In this document: one piece after another, positions 44,177 to 52,409 of the stretch | How positions within the stretch are numbered: position 1 is the first letter of the stretch | Layout: each line of letters opens with the position of its first letter | DNA from: Brevibacterium antiquum | Lineage (GTDB): Bacteria > Actinomycetota > Actinomycetes > Actinomycetales > Brevibacteriaceae | Direction of reading: 5' to 3' | Assembly: GCF_016107655.1 (NCBI RefSeq) | Contig: NZ_JABASX010000001.1 | Coordinates: 1-64,000, forward strand | DNA: 64,000 nucleotides | Translations under genes and position numbers: made by a program | The notes under the pieces: generated by a model | Database searches by the model: none | Told to the model about the DNA's origin: nothing | Seen by the model: the letters and a program-made list of their open reading frames with translations, nothing else

Positions 44177-45468
44177 GGCTCGGCGCACCGCGGACACCGA
44201 CAGCTTCCCAGCGCCCACGCGCTGGAAGGCGCACCGCAAAACTCGCCATCGTCGGTTCTCTGGTTCTGGGTCTGGTCATGGGCACGACTCAGCCGGCACT
44301 CGCTGCGCCCGAGCCGGGACCTGGACAGTGGTACATCAAGAAGTACGGCATCGATGACATGTGGAAGAAGTCCACGGGCAAAGGCGTGAAGGTCGCCGTC
44401 ATCGATTCCGGCGTCAACGCCAAACATGAGGACCTCAAGGGTGTGGTCAGCAAGTCAAAGGACTTCAGCGGGCTCGACAAGGACGGCAAGACCCCGATCG
44501 GCGGCAAGACGACGATCCACCACGGCACCGCCGTCTCTGGAGTCATCGCCGGCCAGGGACAGGGCGCCGGACCGACCGGTGTCGCACCCGACGTCGACAT
44601 CCTGTCTGCCTCGATGTGGTTGGGCCCCGACCGCCCGAAGGAATCAGGCTCCACTCGTGAGCAGGCCGACAAAGCCATCCGCTGGGCCGTCGACTCCGGA
44701 GCCAAGGTCATCAACATGTCGCTGGGCTGGGACGATCCTGCCTGGCCCTCCAGCTGGGACGAATCCTTCGCCTACGCCTACGAGAAGGATGTCGTCATCG
44801 TCGCCTGTGTCGGCAATGCCTCCCAAGGCGCGACGCAGGCGTGGTCGCCGTCGACGGTGCCCGGCGTCATCGGCGTCGGCGGACTGGGCAAGAACAACCG
44901 AGTTCTCTCCGAGTCAACTGCTCCCGGAACAGCTGTGGACCTCATGGGGCCGGCGGAAGACATTCCGATCCCGTACTACTCGGGCGGCTACGCAGAGGGA
45001 CAGGGATGTTCCTTCGCCTCACCGATCGTCTCCGGAGTGGCAGCGCTGATCCGGGCCGAAGACCCAGACCTCAGTGCCGACGAGGTCACCGCCAAGCTGA
45101 CCTCGACGGCCAAGCCCGTGCCCGGGCATAAGGGGCAGAGCAAAAAGGGTAAGCCGGATCCCATCGTCGGCTGGGGCCGCCTCGACCCGAAGGCCGCGAT
45201 GAAGTCCGACGTCCCGAAGACAGTTCTCAGCTCAGCCGACGCACTCGCCGACTGGGTGACGATGCACCGGCGTGCGAAGTCCGACCCGGCTGAGACGGAG
45301 AATGCGGCACCGGCAGAGGACAACAACCCGAAAGCAGTCGCGCCCAAGGATGTTGTCTCATCGCAGTCGACGCCCAAGCTGGGCTTCTCGGTTCTGGGTG
45401 CCGGAGGCCTCATCGCAGTTATCCTCTTCGTGCTCTCAGCAGTGGTTTTCATCCGTCGCAGACGCTGA
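44173..45468 (+). CDS. Mycosin-like membrane-anchored S8 (subtilisin) protease
   Basis: 431 aa. It has a signal peptide (about 20-45, ending ALAAPEPG), a catalytic domain with Asp78 (AVIDSGVN), His117 (HHGTAVSGVIAG), Asn215 and Ser280, then a Pro/Glu-rich stalk and a terminal helix (GAGGLIAVILFVLSAVVFIRRRR). This is the layout of mycosins of type VII secretion, but no ESX genes are near. The residue before the catalytic Ser is Cys279 (G-C-S-F-A) instead of the usual Thr. GTG 44173 overlaps the ppx stop. Confidence 0.9.
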   Translation: MRLGAPRTPTASQRPRAGRRTAKLAIVGSLVLGLVMGTTQPALAAPEPGPGQWYIKKYGIDDMWKKSTGKGVKVAVIDSGVNAKHEDLKGVVSKSKDFSGLDKDGKTPIGGKTTIHHGTAVSGVIAGQGQGAGPTGVAPDVDILSASMWLGPDRPKESGSTREQADKAIRWAVDSGAKVINMSLGWDDPAWPSSWDESFAYAYEKDVVIVACVGNASQGATQAWSPSTVPGVIGVGGLGKNNRVLSESTAPGTAVDLMGPAEDIPIPYYSGGYAEGQGCSFASPIVSGVAALIRAEDPDLSADEVTAKLTSTAKPVPGHKGQSKKGKPDPIVGWGRLDPKAAMKSDVPKTVLSSADALADWVTMHRRAKSDPAETENAAPAEDNNPKAVAPKDVVSSQSTPKLGFSVLGAGGLIAVILFVLSAVVFIRRRR

Positions 45469-45536
45469 TGGAACCCGGTGCTGAACCTCTGATCTGGAGC
45501 GTCGAGATGCAATTAGTGAAAGTTTTCACAAGGGCC

Positions 45537-45542
45537 TAAGAT
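45537..45542 (+). promoter_or_regulatory. -10 box (TAAGAT) of ndh
   Basis: TAAGAT is followed by GGGAAT and ATG 45549, a 6-nt gap with no useful ribosome site. This fits a leaderless mRNA. Confidence 0.5.
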
Positions 45543-45548
45543 GGGAAT

Positions 45549-46922
45549 ATGGCACTCATCAGAAACTCAAAATTGCGTCCTCGAATCCTCGTCGTTGGTG
45601 GCGGCTACCTTGGTCTCGTTACCGCTCAGAATCTGTTGAAGAACCTCGGTCGTGGCGAAGCCACGGTGACCGTGGTCGATCCCAATCCCTACATGACCTA
45701 CCTGCCGTTCCTCCCCGAGGTGGCAGCCGGGTCCATCGAACCACGTCACGCCGTCGTGCCGTTGCGCCGCAATCTCTCCGGTGCTGAGGTCATCACCGCG
45801 AAGGTCACCTCGATCAACCACGGCGACAAGTTCGTCACCGTTGAGCCGGAGAACGACGAAGCGTTCGAGCTCGACTACGACCACATCATCATGGCCGCCG
45901 GTTCGGTGGCGCGCGCTCTGCCGATCCCCGGCCTCAAGGAGAACGCCATTGCGCTCAAGCGCATCGAGGAAGCCGTCGCACTGCGCGATCACCTCCTCAG
46001 CCGCTTGTCCGATGCCTCGCTGATGGAAGATGATGACGAGCGTCGCAAGGCGCTGACCTTCGTCTTCGTCGGCGGCGGATTCGCCGGCATCGAACTCCTT
46101 ACCGAGCTCGAAGACGTCGTCCGCTCCGCAGTGGCTCAGTACGAGACGCTGACAGAAGCCGACGTCCGCTTCGTCCTCGTCGAGGCGCTCGATCGCGTCA
46201 TGCCCGAGGTCGGCGAAGCTCAGGCTCGTTGGGTTGTGGAGCACATGCGCGAACGCGGCATCGATGTGTACCTCGAGACCTTCCTTCAGGACTGCACCGA
46301 CAAGCACATCAAGCTCTCCAGCGGCGAAGAGTTCGACGCCGACACCATCGTGTGGTCGGCTGGCGTCAAGGCCAACCCGATCCTCGTCGACTCGGACCTG
46401 CCTCTCGATGAGCGCGGTCGCGTGACCGTGCGCGCCGATCTGCGCGTCGAGGGCGACAACGGTGTGGTCGAAGGCGCATGGGCCGCCGGTGACAATGCTG
46501 CCGTGCCTGATCTCTCCGGTGGCGGCGTGGGCGGCTACTGCGTGCCCAACGCTCAGCATGCCGTGCGCCAGGCACCAGTGCTGGCTGCCAACGTTCTCGC
46601 CGCACTGCGCGGAGAGACCGAGTTCAAGCAGTACTTCCACAAGACGATCGGCACTGTGGCAGGTCTCGGCCTGTACAAGGGCGTTTCGCAGATGGGCGAC
46701 TTCGAAGCCCGCGGCGTCCTCGCTTGGCTGATGCACCGCGCCTACCACGGCTACGCGATCCCGACAGTGGACCGCAAGGTCAAGGTCTTCGGCAACTGGA
46801 TCCTCAACGCCATCGTCGGCCGCGACGCCATGCCGCTGGCCGATCTCGACGTTCCTCGTAAGAACTTTGTCGAGGCAGCCAACTCAAAGCCGGCTCCTAA
46901 GAAGGAAACCGCCAAGGCCTGA
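45549..46922 (+). CDS. ndh: Type II NADH:quinone oxidoreductase (NDH-2)
   Basis: 457 aa. A membrane-attached flavoenzyme that passes electrons from NADH to menaquinone without pumping protons. FAD-binding ILVVGGGYLGLVTAQNL and NAD-binding FVFVGGGFAGIELLTEL are the two Rossmann motifs. Also seen are MTYLPFLPEVAAG, WSAGVKANP, AAGDNAAVPDL and QHAVRQA, all typical. The C-terminal helix region is amphipathic, for membrane attachment. Monocistronic, with a leaderless-type start and a perfect terminator. Confidence 0.95.
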   Translation: MALIRNSKLRPRILVVGGGYLGLVTAQNLLKNLGRGEATVTVVDPNPYMTYLPFLPEVAAGSIEPRHAVVPLRRNLSGAEVITAKVTSINHGDKFVTVEPENDEAFELDYDHIIMAAGSVARALPIPGLKENAIALKRIEEAVALRDHLLSRLSDASLMEDDDERRKALTFVFVGGGFAGIELLTELEDVVRSAVAQYETLTEADVRFVLVEALDRVMPEVGEAQARWVVEHMRERGIDVYLETFLQDCTDKHIKLSSGEEFDADTIVWSAGVKANPILVDSDLPLDERGRVTVRADLRVEGDNGVVEGAWAAGDNAAVPDLSGGGVGGYCVPNAQHAVRQAPVLAANVLAALRGETEFKQYFHKTIGTVAGLGLYKGVSQMGDFEARGVLAWLMHRAYHGYAIPTVDRKVKVFGNWILNAIVGRDAMPLADLDVPRKNFVEAANSKPAPKKETAKA

Positions 46923-46984
46923 TGCCTGAGTGCAGGATTCGCGTCCGGTCATCACCGCGATGTGAACCCTGATGAGGTCTGAAA

Positions 46985-47016
46985 AACGCCGGGAGTGCAA
47001 TTGCACTCCCGGCGTT
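46985..47016. terminator. Perfect 32-bp palindromic terminator after ndh
   Basis: AACGCCGGGAGTGCAA with its exact complement, then CTTGTC. It ends ndh, and the convergent reductase gene could share it. Confidence 0.85.
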
Positions 47017-47094
47017 CTTGTCATTGACGGGGGCGGAATCGTAGCGCCCGAGGCCCGAATTCCGTGAGGGTCCGCCGCTAGGCTCTTGATTTCC

Positions 47095-47700
47095 TCAGTT
47101 CGCGACCGTGAACCGGGCGTCAACATGCTTGGGATCGACGATCTCGTCAACCATGGCCACCGCGAAGTCCTCGGCTGAGATCGAATCGCCGGCGGGCGTC
47201 TCGAGCTCGGTCTTGTAGGTTCCCGTACGTTCACCGGGGCCGATCTCAGGGGCGGGGGAGATGAGAGTCCAGGGGGAGTGGCTGCCTGCACGCATCAGCT
47301 CGAGTGCTCTCGTGCCGGTTTCGGACTCGGCCTTATAGGCCTCCGGGAAGCCTTCGGTGTCCTTGAGCAGCGTGTCGCCGACGAAGAGTGATCCGGCACC
47401 GCCGACGACGAAGACGCGCTTGTCTCCGCTTGACTGAGCCAGGGTCTCCAGAGCTTCTAACCACTCTTCGTGGGGTCCGCCGGCGCGGCTGGGGCCAGTG
47501 GTGGAGACGATGACGTCATGATCGGCGACGACCTGTCGGTCGAACTCGGCGTCTCCCATGTTGCCCTTGAGATTCGTTGCGGCTCCGGGTGCCTCGGCGC
47601 CGGATCGAGTGATGGCCGTGACCTCGAGTCCGCGCTCGGCGGCTTCCTTGGTGACGCGGGATCCGATCATTCCGGAAGCTCCGAACAGTGCGATCTTCAT
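47095..47700 (-). CDS. NAD(P)-binding atypical SDR-family reductase
   Basis: 201 aa. The Rossmann motif ALFGASGMIGSRVTKEA is at the N-terminus; VIVSTTGPS and RVFVVGGAGSLFVG follow. The ending ISAEDFAVAMVDEIVDPKHVDARFTVAN is typical of YwnB/NmrA-like reductases. The substrate is unknown, possibly quinones or reactive electrophiles given the divergent HxlR regulator. The ATG has an AAAGGA site about 7 nt upstream. A TTGAGG-18-TATCTT promoter on the minus strand is overlapped by a candidate HxlR operator. Confidence 0.87.
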   Translation of the reverse strand: MKIALFGASGMIGSRVTKEAAERGLEVTAITRSGAEAPGAATNLKGNMGDAEFDRQVVADHDVIVSTTGPSRAGGPHEEWLEALETLAQSSGDKRVFVVGGAGSLFVGDTLLKDTEGFPEAYKAESETGTRALELMRAGSHSPWTLISPAPEIGPGERTGTYKTELETPAGDSISAEDFAVAMVDEIVDPKHVDARFTVAN

Positions 47701-47736
47701 GGTGAGTCCTTTCGTTGAAGCGGCTGTTACGACAAA

Positions 47737-47753
47737 GATACCCTTTGGATATC
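47737..47753. promoter_or_regulatory. HxlR operator candidate 1
   Basis: GATACCCTTTGGATATC. It shares 12 of 17 positions with the second site, consensus GATACNNTTNGGNTATN. It covers the spacer and edge of the -10 of the minus-strand reductase promoter. Confidence 0.5.
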
Positions 47754-47765
47754 GAGTACCTCAAA

Positions 47766-47782
47766 GATACTATTGGGGTATG
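47766..47782. promoter_or_regulatory. HxlR operator candidate 2
   Basis: GATACTATTGGGGTATG, 29 bp downstream of the first site. It covers both the TACTAT -10 box (47768-47773) and the start codon of the regulator gene, so binding would block its expression. Confidence 0.5.
47768..47773 (+). promoter_or_regulatory. -10 box (TACTAT) of hxlR-type gene
   Basis: TACTAT, 6 nt, then ATG 47780, a leaderless arrangement lying inside operator candidate 2. Confidence 0.5.
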
Positions 47783-48181
47783 AGTATGAGCAGTTCCTGG
47801 GAAGGCGATGCCTTCGATCCCGAATGTCCGACCAGAGTCGTCCTCGACCGCGTCGGTGACAAATGGACGGTCCTCATCATCGAGGTCCTCGATGAGGGTC
47901 CGAAGCGATTCAGCGAAGTTCGTGTGGCGATCGGTGGGATCACACCGAAGGTCCTCACATCGACCCTGCGGTCTCTGGTGGCAGATGGGCTGGTGACCAG
48001 AGAAGTCTTCGGCGAGGTTCCTCCACGAGTGGAATACGCGCTGACCGAACTGGGTCGGTCCCTTCAGGAGCCCGTCGCCGCCCTGCGCCGGTGGGCGGAG
48101 CTCAATGTGGCAGCCATTTCGGATAGCCGAGACCGACAGGCGGAGGCGGGCACGCTGCCGCGCAGAGCGGGGACGAGTTGA
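47780..48181 (+). CDS. HxlR-family winged-helix transcriptional regulator
   Basis: 133 aa. The winged helix is seen as VLDRVGDKWTVLIIEVLDEGPKRFSEVRVAIGGITPKVLTSTLRSLVADGLVTREVF, with P-P-R-V-E-Y-A-L-T-E-L-G in the wing, all diagnostic. A single Cys near the N-terminus (DPECPTRVV) matches redox-sensing members such as QorR and YodB. It probably represses the divergent reductase and itself. Longer in-frame readings exist, but TACTAT 6 nt before 47780 and the family length support this start. Confidence 0.92.
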   Translation: MSMSSSWEGDAFDPECPTRVVLDRVGDKWTVLIIEVLDEGPKRFSEVRVAIGGITPKVLTSTLRSLVADGLVTREVFGEVPPRVEYALTELGRSLQEPVAALRRWAELNVAAISDSRDRQAEAGTLPRRAGTS

Positions 48182-48312
48182 CTGTCCTCGGTCAGTCCTT
48201 CTCCGAAGACCACTGCGGAATCGGCCTGCCCAAGGGAGACGTTGAACTCCGCAGCGCCGTCAATGATGCCGATGAGTTAGCCGTCGATCGAAACTCGTCA
48301 CGCCGGCAGAAA

Positions 48313-48774
48313 TCAGTTATCAGTGATCTCCGCGAGCACCTCGGCGAGTTCGCGAAGTTCACCCGCGACGCGGTACATGCGAGGAGAGCCGGAGTACGTC
48401 CAATTGCTCGTGATCATCGACGCGCTCGCACCGCTGGTGGTGACGGAGTACTCCTCACGGCTGAGCTGCGACGTTCGGTCGGCGATCAGCCGCTGGCGCA
48501 GCTCGGGGGAAAGGCCCTCCCAGTGGTCGGCTGCCTCGTATCCGAGCTCGTGCCAATCGACGCCGGCCTCACGGTAGGCGACCGGGCGATTCGACCCGGT
48601 GGCCAAAGTGCTCCCCGCCTGAGATGTCTCAGGTGCTGAACCTTGGCCGAGCTCACCCGAGGCAGCCGAATTCGCGAAGAGCACGGCAGGTCCCGGCGTG
48701 GCAGCGACGCTGGGATCTCCCAGATCGCCGACGGGCTGAGGGGGCCCCTGCGGGGTGAGCAGCACATTCGTCAT
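48313..48774 (-). CDS. Hypothetical protein, no recognised family
   Basis: 153 aa. A Pro/Gly/Ala/Ser-rich first half of low complexity leads to a more ordered second half (VDWHELGYEAADHWEGLSPELRQRLIADRTSQLSREEYSV) and a terminal helix ELRELAEVLAEITDN. No signal peptide or membrane helix is seen. ATG 48774 is chosen because CAAGAT lies 6 nt upstream and the reading beyond it has a GC-rich shadow-like composition. A regulatory or structural role cannot be guessed. Convergent with the HxlR gene. Confidence 0.5.
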   Translation of the reverse strand: MTNVLLTPQGPPQPVGDLGDPSVAATPGPAVLFANSAASGELGQGSAPETSQAGSTLATGSNRPVAYREAGVDWHELGYEAADHWEGLSPELRQRLIADRTSQLSREEYSVTTSGASASMITSNWTYSGSPRMYRVAGELRELAEVLAEITDN

Positions 48775-48832
48775 GTCACCATCTTGCCCGGGCGAACGTC
48801 CGGATGCGAACCTCCACGCTCGCGCAGGACGT

Positions 48833-49402
48833 TCAGATGGTGGCGAGGAACCCATGGACCCGTTCGAGCAGCAGCTCAGTCGCGCCAGCGTCGAAGGAGC
48901 CCAAGGAGGAATCGGCGAAGAGATGCTGATCGCCAGGGTAGACGAAGAGTTCTGCCGAGGGTGTGGAGTCGGCTAGGTCGCGGGCAGCGGGCAGGTCCTC
49001 TTCGAAGAATTCATCGTCTTCCTTGCCATGGATCTGCACCGGCACACTCTCAGGCCATGCGGGCCCGAATTCGGAGACCGGCAGGCAGGCGTCGATGAGG
49101 AGCGCACCGCGGGCTTCGCCGTGGGTCTGGGCGAGCATCTGGGCGATGGTCACGCCGAAGGACAGGCCCGCGAAGACGAGCCCTGTTCCTGGCGCCGGTG
49201 TTGCAACGAGGCCGCGCTGTCGGATCGTGTCGAACCCGGCCTCGCCGGCATAGGCGAAACCCTCCTCGATGGACCCGAACGTACGGCCCTCGAACATGTC
49301 GGGCACGTGCACCGTATGTCCCGAGCCTCTCAGCTCCTCGGCGAATGCTGCGACCCCGTCGGTGAGTCCCTGTATGTGATGGTAGAGCACGATCTCGGCC
49401 AT
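48833..49402 (-). CDS. Dienelactone hydrolase-family protein
   Basis: 189 aa, alpha/beta hydrolase. It starts AEIVLYHHIQGLTDGVAAFAEELRGSGHTVHVPDMFEG, as in DLH proteins. The nucleophile elbow is FAGLSFGVTIAQ with Ser81, where true dienelactone hydrolases use Cys. Conserved late features are VQIHGKEDDEFFEEDL (acid) and VYPGDQHLFAD (His). The substrate is unknown. ATG 49402 is chosen from homology-like sequence; a longer reading to 49555 adds unlikely residues over the intergenic repeats. It is the last core-type gene before the boundary region. Confidence 0.85.
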   Translation of the reverse strand: MAEIVLYHHIQGLTDGVAAFAEELRGSGHTVHVPDMFEGRTFGSIEEGFAYAGEAGFDTIRQRGLVATPAPGTGLVFAGLSFGVTIAQMLAQTHGEARGALLIDACLPVSEFGPAWPESVPVQIHGKEDDEFFEEDLPAARDLADSTPSAELFVYPGDQHLFADSSLGSFDAGATELLLERVHGFLATI

Positions 49403-49740
49403 GGCGATGAATATCCTTTGACTGCCTTCGGCGAATGATCCGATTGTACGCAGGAGACAAGCGCGTGGCGGGCTGAGAATGACCGGCAGAGAACGGCGAG
49501 GCGAAAGAAGTCCCCCAGTGGGACTCGCACCCACACTTGATCGATGTGGAGTCATTGAATCCGGGAGTTTCCGTGGGGTGGCTCTTGCCTCTAGAATTCA
49601 GCGGTCTCGGCGCTTCTGAGGTTCGTGTTGCTGTCATGAGTTTCCGTGGGATTCCGTTGAAAAAGATGGGTAGACGTGGGGTGAGTTGAGTCTTTCGGCT
49701 GAAGAGACTGGCGCATCTTTGTTGAAAAAGCGACAAGTTA
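49403..49740. other. Boundary intergenic region with tRNA-like fragment and direct repeats
   Basis: On the minus strand 49511-49534 reads GTGGG-TGCGAGT-CCCAC-TGGGGGA, like the T-arm and acceptor 3' strand of a tRNA with one change in the T-loop; no 5' half is present. GAGTTTCCGTGGG occurs twice (49565-49577 and 49638-49650). These could be remnants of an integration site. No gene is supported. Confidence 0.4.
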
Positions 49741-50216
49741 CACAACGTTTTCGTAGCATCCTATTCCGGCAGCCGGAATGACTCTTTCTGCCAGCAAGCC
49801 ATTGATGCCCTCAACGCAGGCGATTTTGGCCAATGGATGGGAGACAGAGCTTCACCGGATTGGCCATGGTCACTCCGATCCCGAAACCTGTCGGCCCGTC
49901 TCTCATCGATGAGGCGAAGACTCTCCGCACGCTTGTGAACAATGTGCGATTTCTCGTCGAGCAGGCGATCGCGAATCTCAAGACTTGGAGAGTCTCGCAC
50001 ATTGACTACCGGAGGCCGTTGCGAACATTCACCGAGACGATCTCAGCCGTGGTCGGCCGCTACTTCTTCACCACCTCTGAATTGGGGCCAGGAATGCCGT
50101 GTTGGTTCTTAGCCAAGTCTTCGGCCTCTTGCGTCTCCATTACTCTCGACGAGGAATGGTCGAATGAGTACATTCCTTCACTCCCACGTATCAGCCACAA
50201 CGGTTTAGTGGGTTGA
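49741..50216 (+). pseudogene. Decayed IS5-family-like transposase (C-terminal part)
   Basis: From 49741 one frame reads HNVFVASYSGSRNDSFCQQ through GQWMGDRA. Near 49850 the homology moves to another frame as FTGLAMVTPIPKP and continues VEQAIANLKTWRVSHIDYRRPLRTFTETISAVVGRYFF, the well-known C-terminal segment of IS5-like DDE transposases with the catalytic-Glu helix. The N-terminal half is missing, and the frame is broken, so it is not functional. Clear homology ends near 50075. No terminal inverted repeats were found. Confidence 0.75.
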
Positions 50217-50271
50217 TATTCCAGCCCAAAACAACCTTGCCGCTCTGCACAACACCCGCTTACGCTGATAA

Positions 50272-50297
50272 GGGATCCCAAATCGGGATCCCAAATC
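50272..50297. repeat. Tandem 13-bp repeat GGGATCCCAAATC, candidate GntR operator
   Basis: Two exact head-to-tail copies (50272-50284, 50285-50297), each with the palindrome GGGATCCC, about 90 bp before the MFS gene. The symmetric core suits a dimeric FCD-GntR regulator such as the one encoded downstream. That link is inference. Confidence 0.5.
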
Positions 50298-50387
50298 GGA
50301 ATTTCGAACAGTGATCTGCATCAACGGAATCACCACCACATGTGCACAACTTAGCTGCCCACTCACTGATTTCAATGAGGAACTTCA

Positions 50388-51716
50388 ATGTCGAAGAATC
50401 AGCAATCTGACAAACTTTTGCCCACTCTTCCGAAGACGGCTCCACAATCGACAATGACCAGTGTCCGCTGGAAACTTTTCATACTTCTGCTCGTATTGGT
50501 CACGGTAAATTATATTGATCGCGGCTCGATCTCCGTCGCACTGCCGATGATTCAGAAGGAGTTCGACCTTGCTCCGGAACTGGTCGGCCTGCTCCTTTCC
50601 GCATTCTTCTGGTCATACGCGGCAATGCAAGTTCCCGTCGGGTGGCTCATTGACCGTTTCGGTCCTCGCAAAATACTCACTGCCTCCTGCGTCGGTTGGG
50701 GTGCAGCAACCGCTGGCTCCGGCCTGGCAGGCGGATTCGTCTCAATGTTCATCGCTCGTCTGGGAATCGGAATCACCGAAGCAGGCGTGATGCCAGCGGG
50801 CGGCAAACTCAACGCCTTGTGGATGCCGGCAAAGGAACGCGGCCGCGGAGCGACCATCTTGGATGCTGGAGCACCACTGGGCGCAGGCATCGGTGGCATC
50901 GCAATCGCCGGACTGATCGCCGCGACAGGATCATGGCGATGGGCGTTCATCATTGCCGGTGCCGCCACCATGCTGCTCGGAGTGGCCGTCTGGTGGTATG
51001 TACGGGACAGCCCCCGCAACCACCCCGGAATGAACGCGTCCGAAGGCGACTACATCGAAGCTGAGCATCTCAAAGAAGACGAGGAAAATCCCGACAACAA
51101 TGGGAAAGGCAAGCTGCGCAATTATTTGAAGTATCGCTCGTTTTGGTCGATGTGCTTCGGATGGTTCGGATTCAATGGCGTATTCTACGGCCTATTGACA
51201 TGGGGGCCCCTGTATCTGTCCGAATCAAAGGGGTTCGACTTGAATACCATCGGTTGGTCCACTTTCGTCATCTTTGCAGCCGGCTTCGTCGGTGAGATTA
51301 TCGGCGGACGGTTGGCCGATTCGCTACGAGCCAAAGGGATCGGAACAAACAAGGTAATGCGCTCGATGCTGGGAATCTCAGCGATCATGGTCACTCTCGG
51401 GCTGGTGGGAACGACGATCATCTTTGATCCGATCACCGCAGTGATCATGCTCTCGGTCGTTCTGTTTTTCCTTCGCTGGGTCGGCCTTTTCTGGGCCGTT
51501 CCTGCGACGCTCGGTGGTCGTGCGAACGCGGGAATCCTCGGTGGTGCAATGAATCTGTCTGGTAATGTCGCCGGGTTCCTCACCCCTATCGTCGTGGGCC
51601 TCATTGTCGGCGCGACCGGTGGCTACACATGGGCCCTTCTCTATTTTGTCGGATCTGCGGTGATCATGGGACTGGCCGTGGTCACTCTCGACTACTCCAA
51701 ACGACTCGCGATTTGA
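50388..51716 (+). CDS. MFS transporter, anion:cation symporter (ACS) type
   Basis: 442 aa, 12 membrane segments. After a ~25-residue polar N-terminus come VTVNYIDRGSISVALP and GWLIDRFGPRKIL, the classic ACS/GudP-like pattern. A middle acidic loop (HLKEDEENPDNNGKGKLRNYLKYRSFW) lies between helices 6 and 7. The family imports organic anions such as sugar acids, phthalate-like acids or hydantoin-type ring anions. The ribosome site GAGGAA is 5 nt upstream. First gene of the accessory operon 50388-55397, so it is probably the substrate importer. Confidence 0.92.
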   Translation: MSKNQQSDKLLPTLPKTAPQSTMTSVRWKLFILLLVLVTVNYIDRGSISVALPMIQKEFDLAPELVGLLLSAFFWSYAAMQVPVGWLIDRFGPRKILTASCVGWGAATAGSGLAGGFVSMFIARLGIGITEAGVMPAGGKLNALWMPAKERGRGATILDAGAPLGAGIGGIAIAGLIAATGSWRWAFIIAGAATMLLGVAVWWYVRDSPRNHPGMNASEGDYIEAEHLKEDEENPDNNGKGKLRNYLKYRSFWSMCFGWFGFNGVFYGLLTWGPLYLSESKGFDLNTIGWSTFVIFAAGFVGEIIGGRLADSLRAKGIGTNKVMRSMLGISAIMVTLGLVGTTIIFDPITAVIMLSVVLFFLRWVGLFWAVPATLGGRANAGILGGAMNLSGNVAGFLTPIVVGLIVGATGGYTWALLYFVGSAVIMGLAVVTLDYSKRLAI

Positions 51717-51737
51717 AGCAAGGACGAAAGGATGACC

Positions 51738-52409
51738 ATGTCGATAGCTGATGAAACCCCAGCGAAGGCAGCGCCTCTGCGAGAGCAAGTGCGGGACACG
51801 ATCAGGAAGCGTATTTTTGATGGCTACTACGTTCCTGGGGCTCGCCTTGTCGAACGACAGCTCGCAGAAGAGTTCAAAGTTTCGCGACTTCCAGTCCGTG
51901 AGGCACTTCGGATGTTGCGCCAAGAAGGGCTGGTCGTGGAGAAGTCCACGCGAGGATCTCTCGTAGCATCGTTGACCGATAAGGATGTTCGTGACTTGTT
52001 CGATCTGCGCGAAGCTCTGGAAGTCCACGCCTGTCGTCTAGCTGCTGTGCGTGCGGGCTCGGATCAGCTCGATGCCCTGGCGGAGATGTTAGACGCAGCT
52101 GATTCATTCCTCGCCACTGGCCGACGAGATAAGGCCCAGCGCATCAACAATGAATTCCACGATCGAGTATTCGCACTGGCGGACAATGAACTCCTGCGGT
52201 CGGCCTTAGAACCTCTGCTGGGGCGGTTGCATTGGCTCTTTCGACATGCGAATGATCTGAGCGAACTCATCGAAGAACATCGTCTGCTGCTGTCCGCTAT
52301 CGCAAGCGGTGACTCCGAAACAGCCGCGGCGCAGTCCGCACGCCACATTGCCAAATACCGCATGCAGTTCCCCGACTTGCACGCATCAGCATTGTCAGGA
52401 GCACGATGA
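51738..52409 (+). CDS. GntR-family regulator, FCD (FadR-like) subgroup
   Basis: 223 aa. The winged helix covers about 10-75: REQVRDTIRKRIFDGYYVPGARLVERQLAEEFKVSRLPVREALRMLRQEGLV. The FCD effector domain follows, with the metal/carboxylate-binding residues in NEFHDRVFALADN, EEHRLLLSAI and AQSARHIAKY. It likely senses the pathway substrate, an organic acid. ATG 51738 has AAAGG 6 nt upstream, whereas ATG 51732 is too close to it. It overlaps the next gene by 4 nt. Confidence 0.92.
   Translation: MSIADETPAKAAPLREQVRDTIRKRIFDGYYVPGARLVERQLAEEFKVSRLPVREALRMLRQEGLVVEKSTRGSLVASLTDKDVRDLFDLREALEVHACRLAAVRAGSDQLDALAEMLDAADSFLATGRRDKAQRINNEFHDRVFALADNELLRSALEPLLGRLHWLFRHANDLSELIEEHRLLLSAIASGDSETAAAQSARHIAKYRMQFPDLHASALSGAR

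Noticed and set aside
49511-49534. Functional tRNA on the minus strand
   Set aside because: Only a T-arm and 3' acceptor-like strand are present. No matching 5' acceptor strand, D-arm or anticodon arm could be folded around it.
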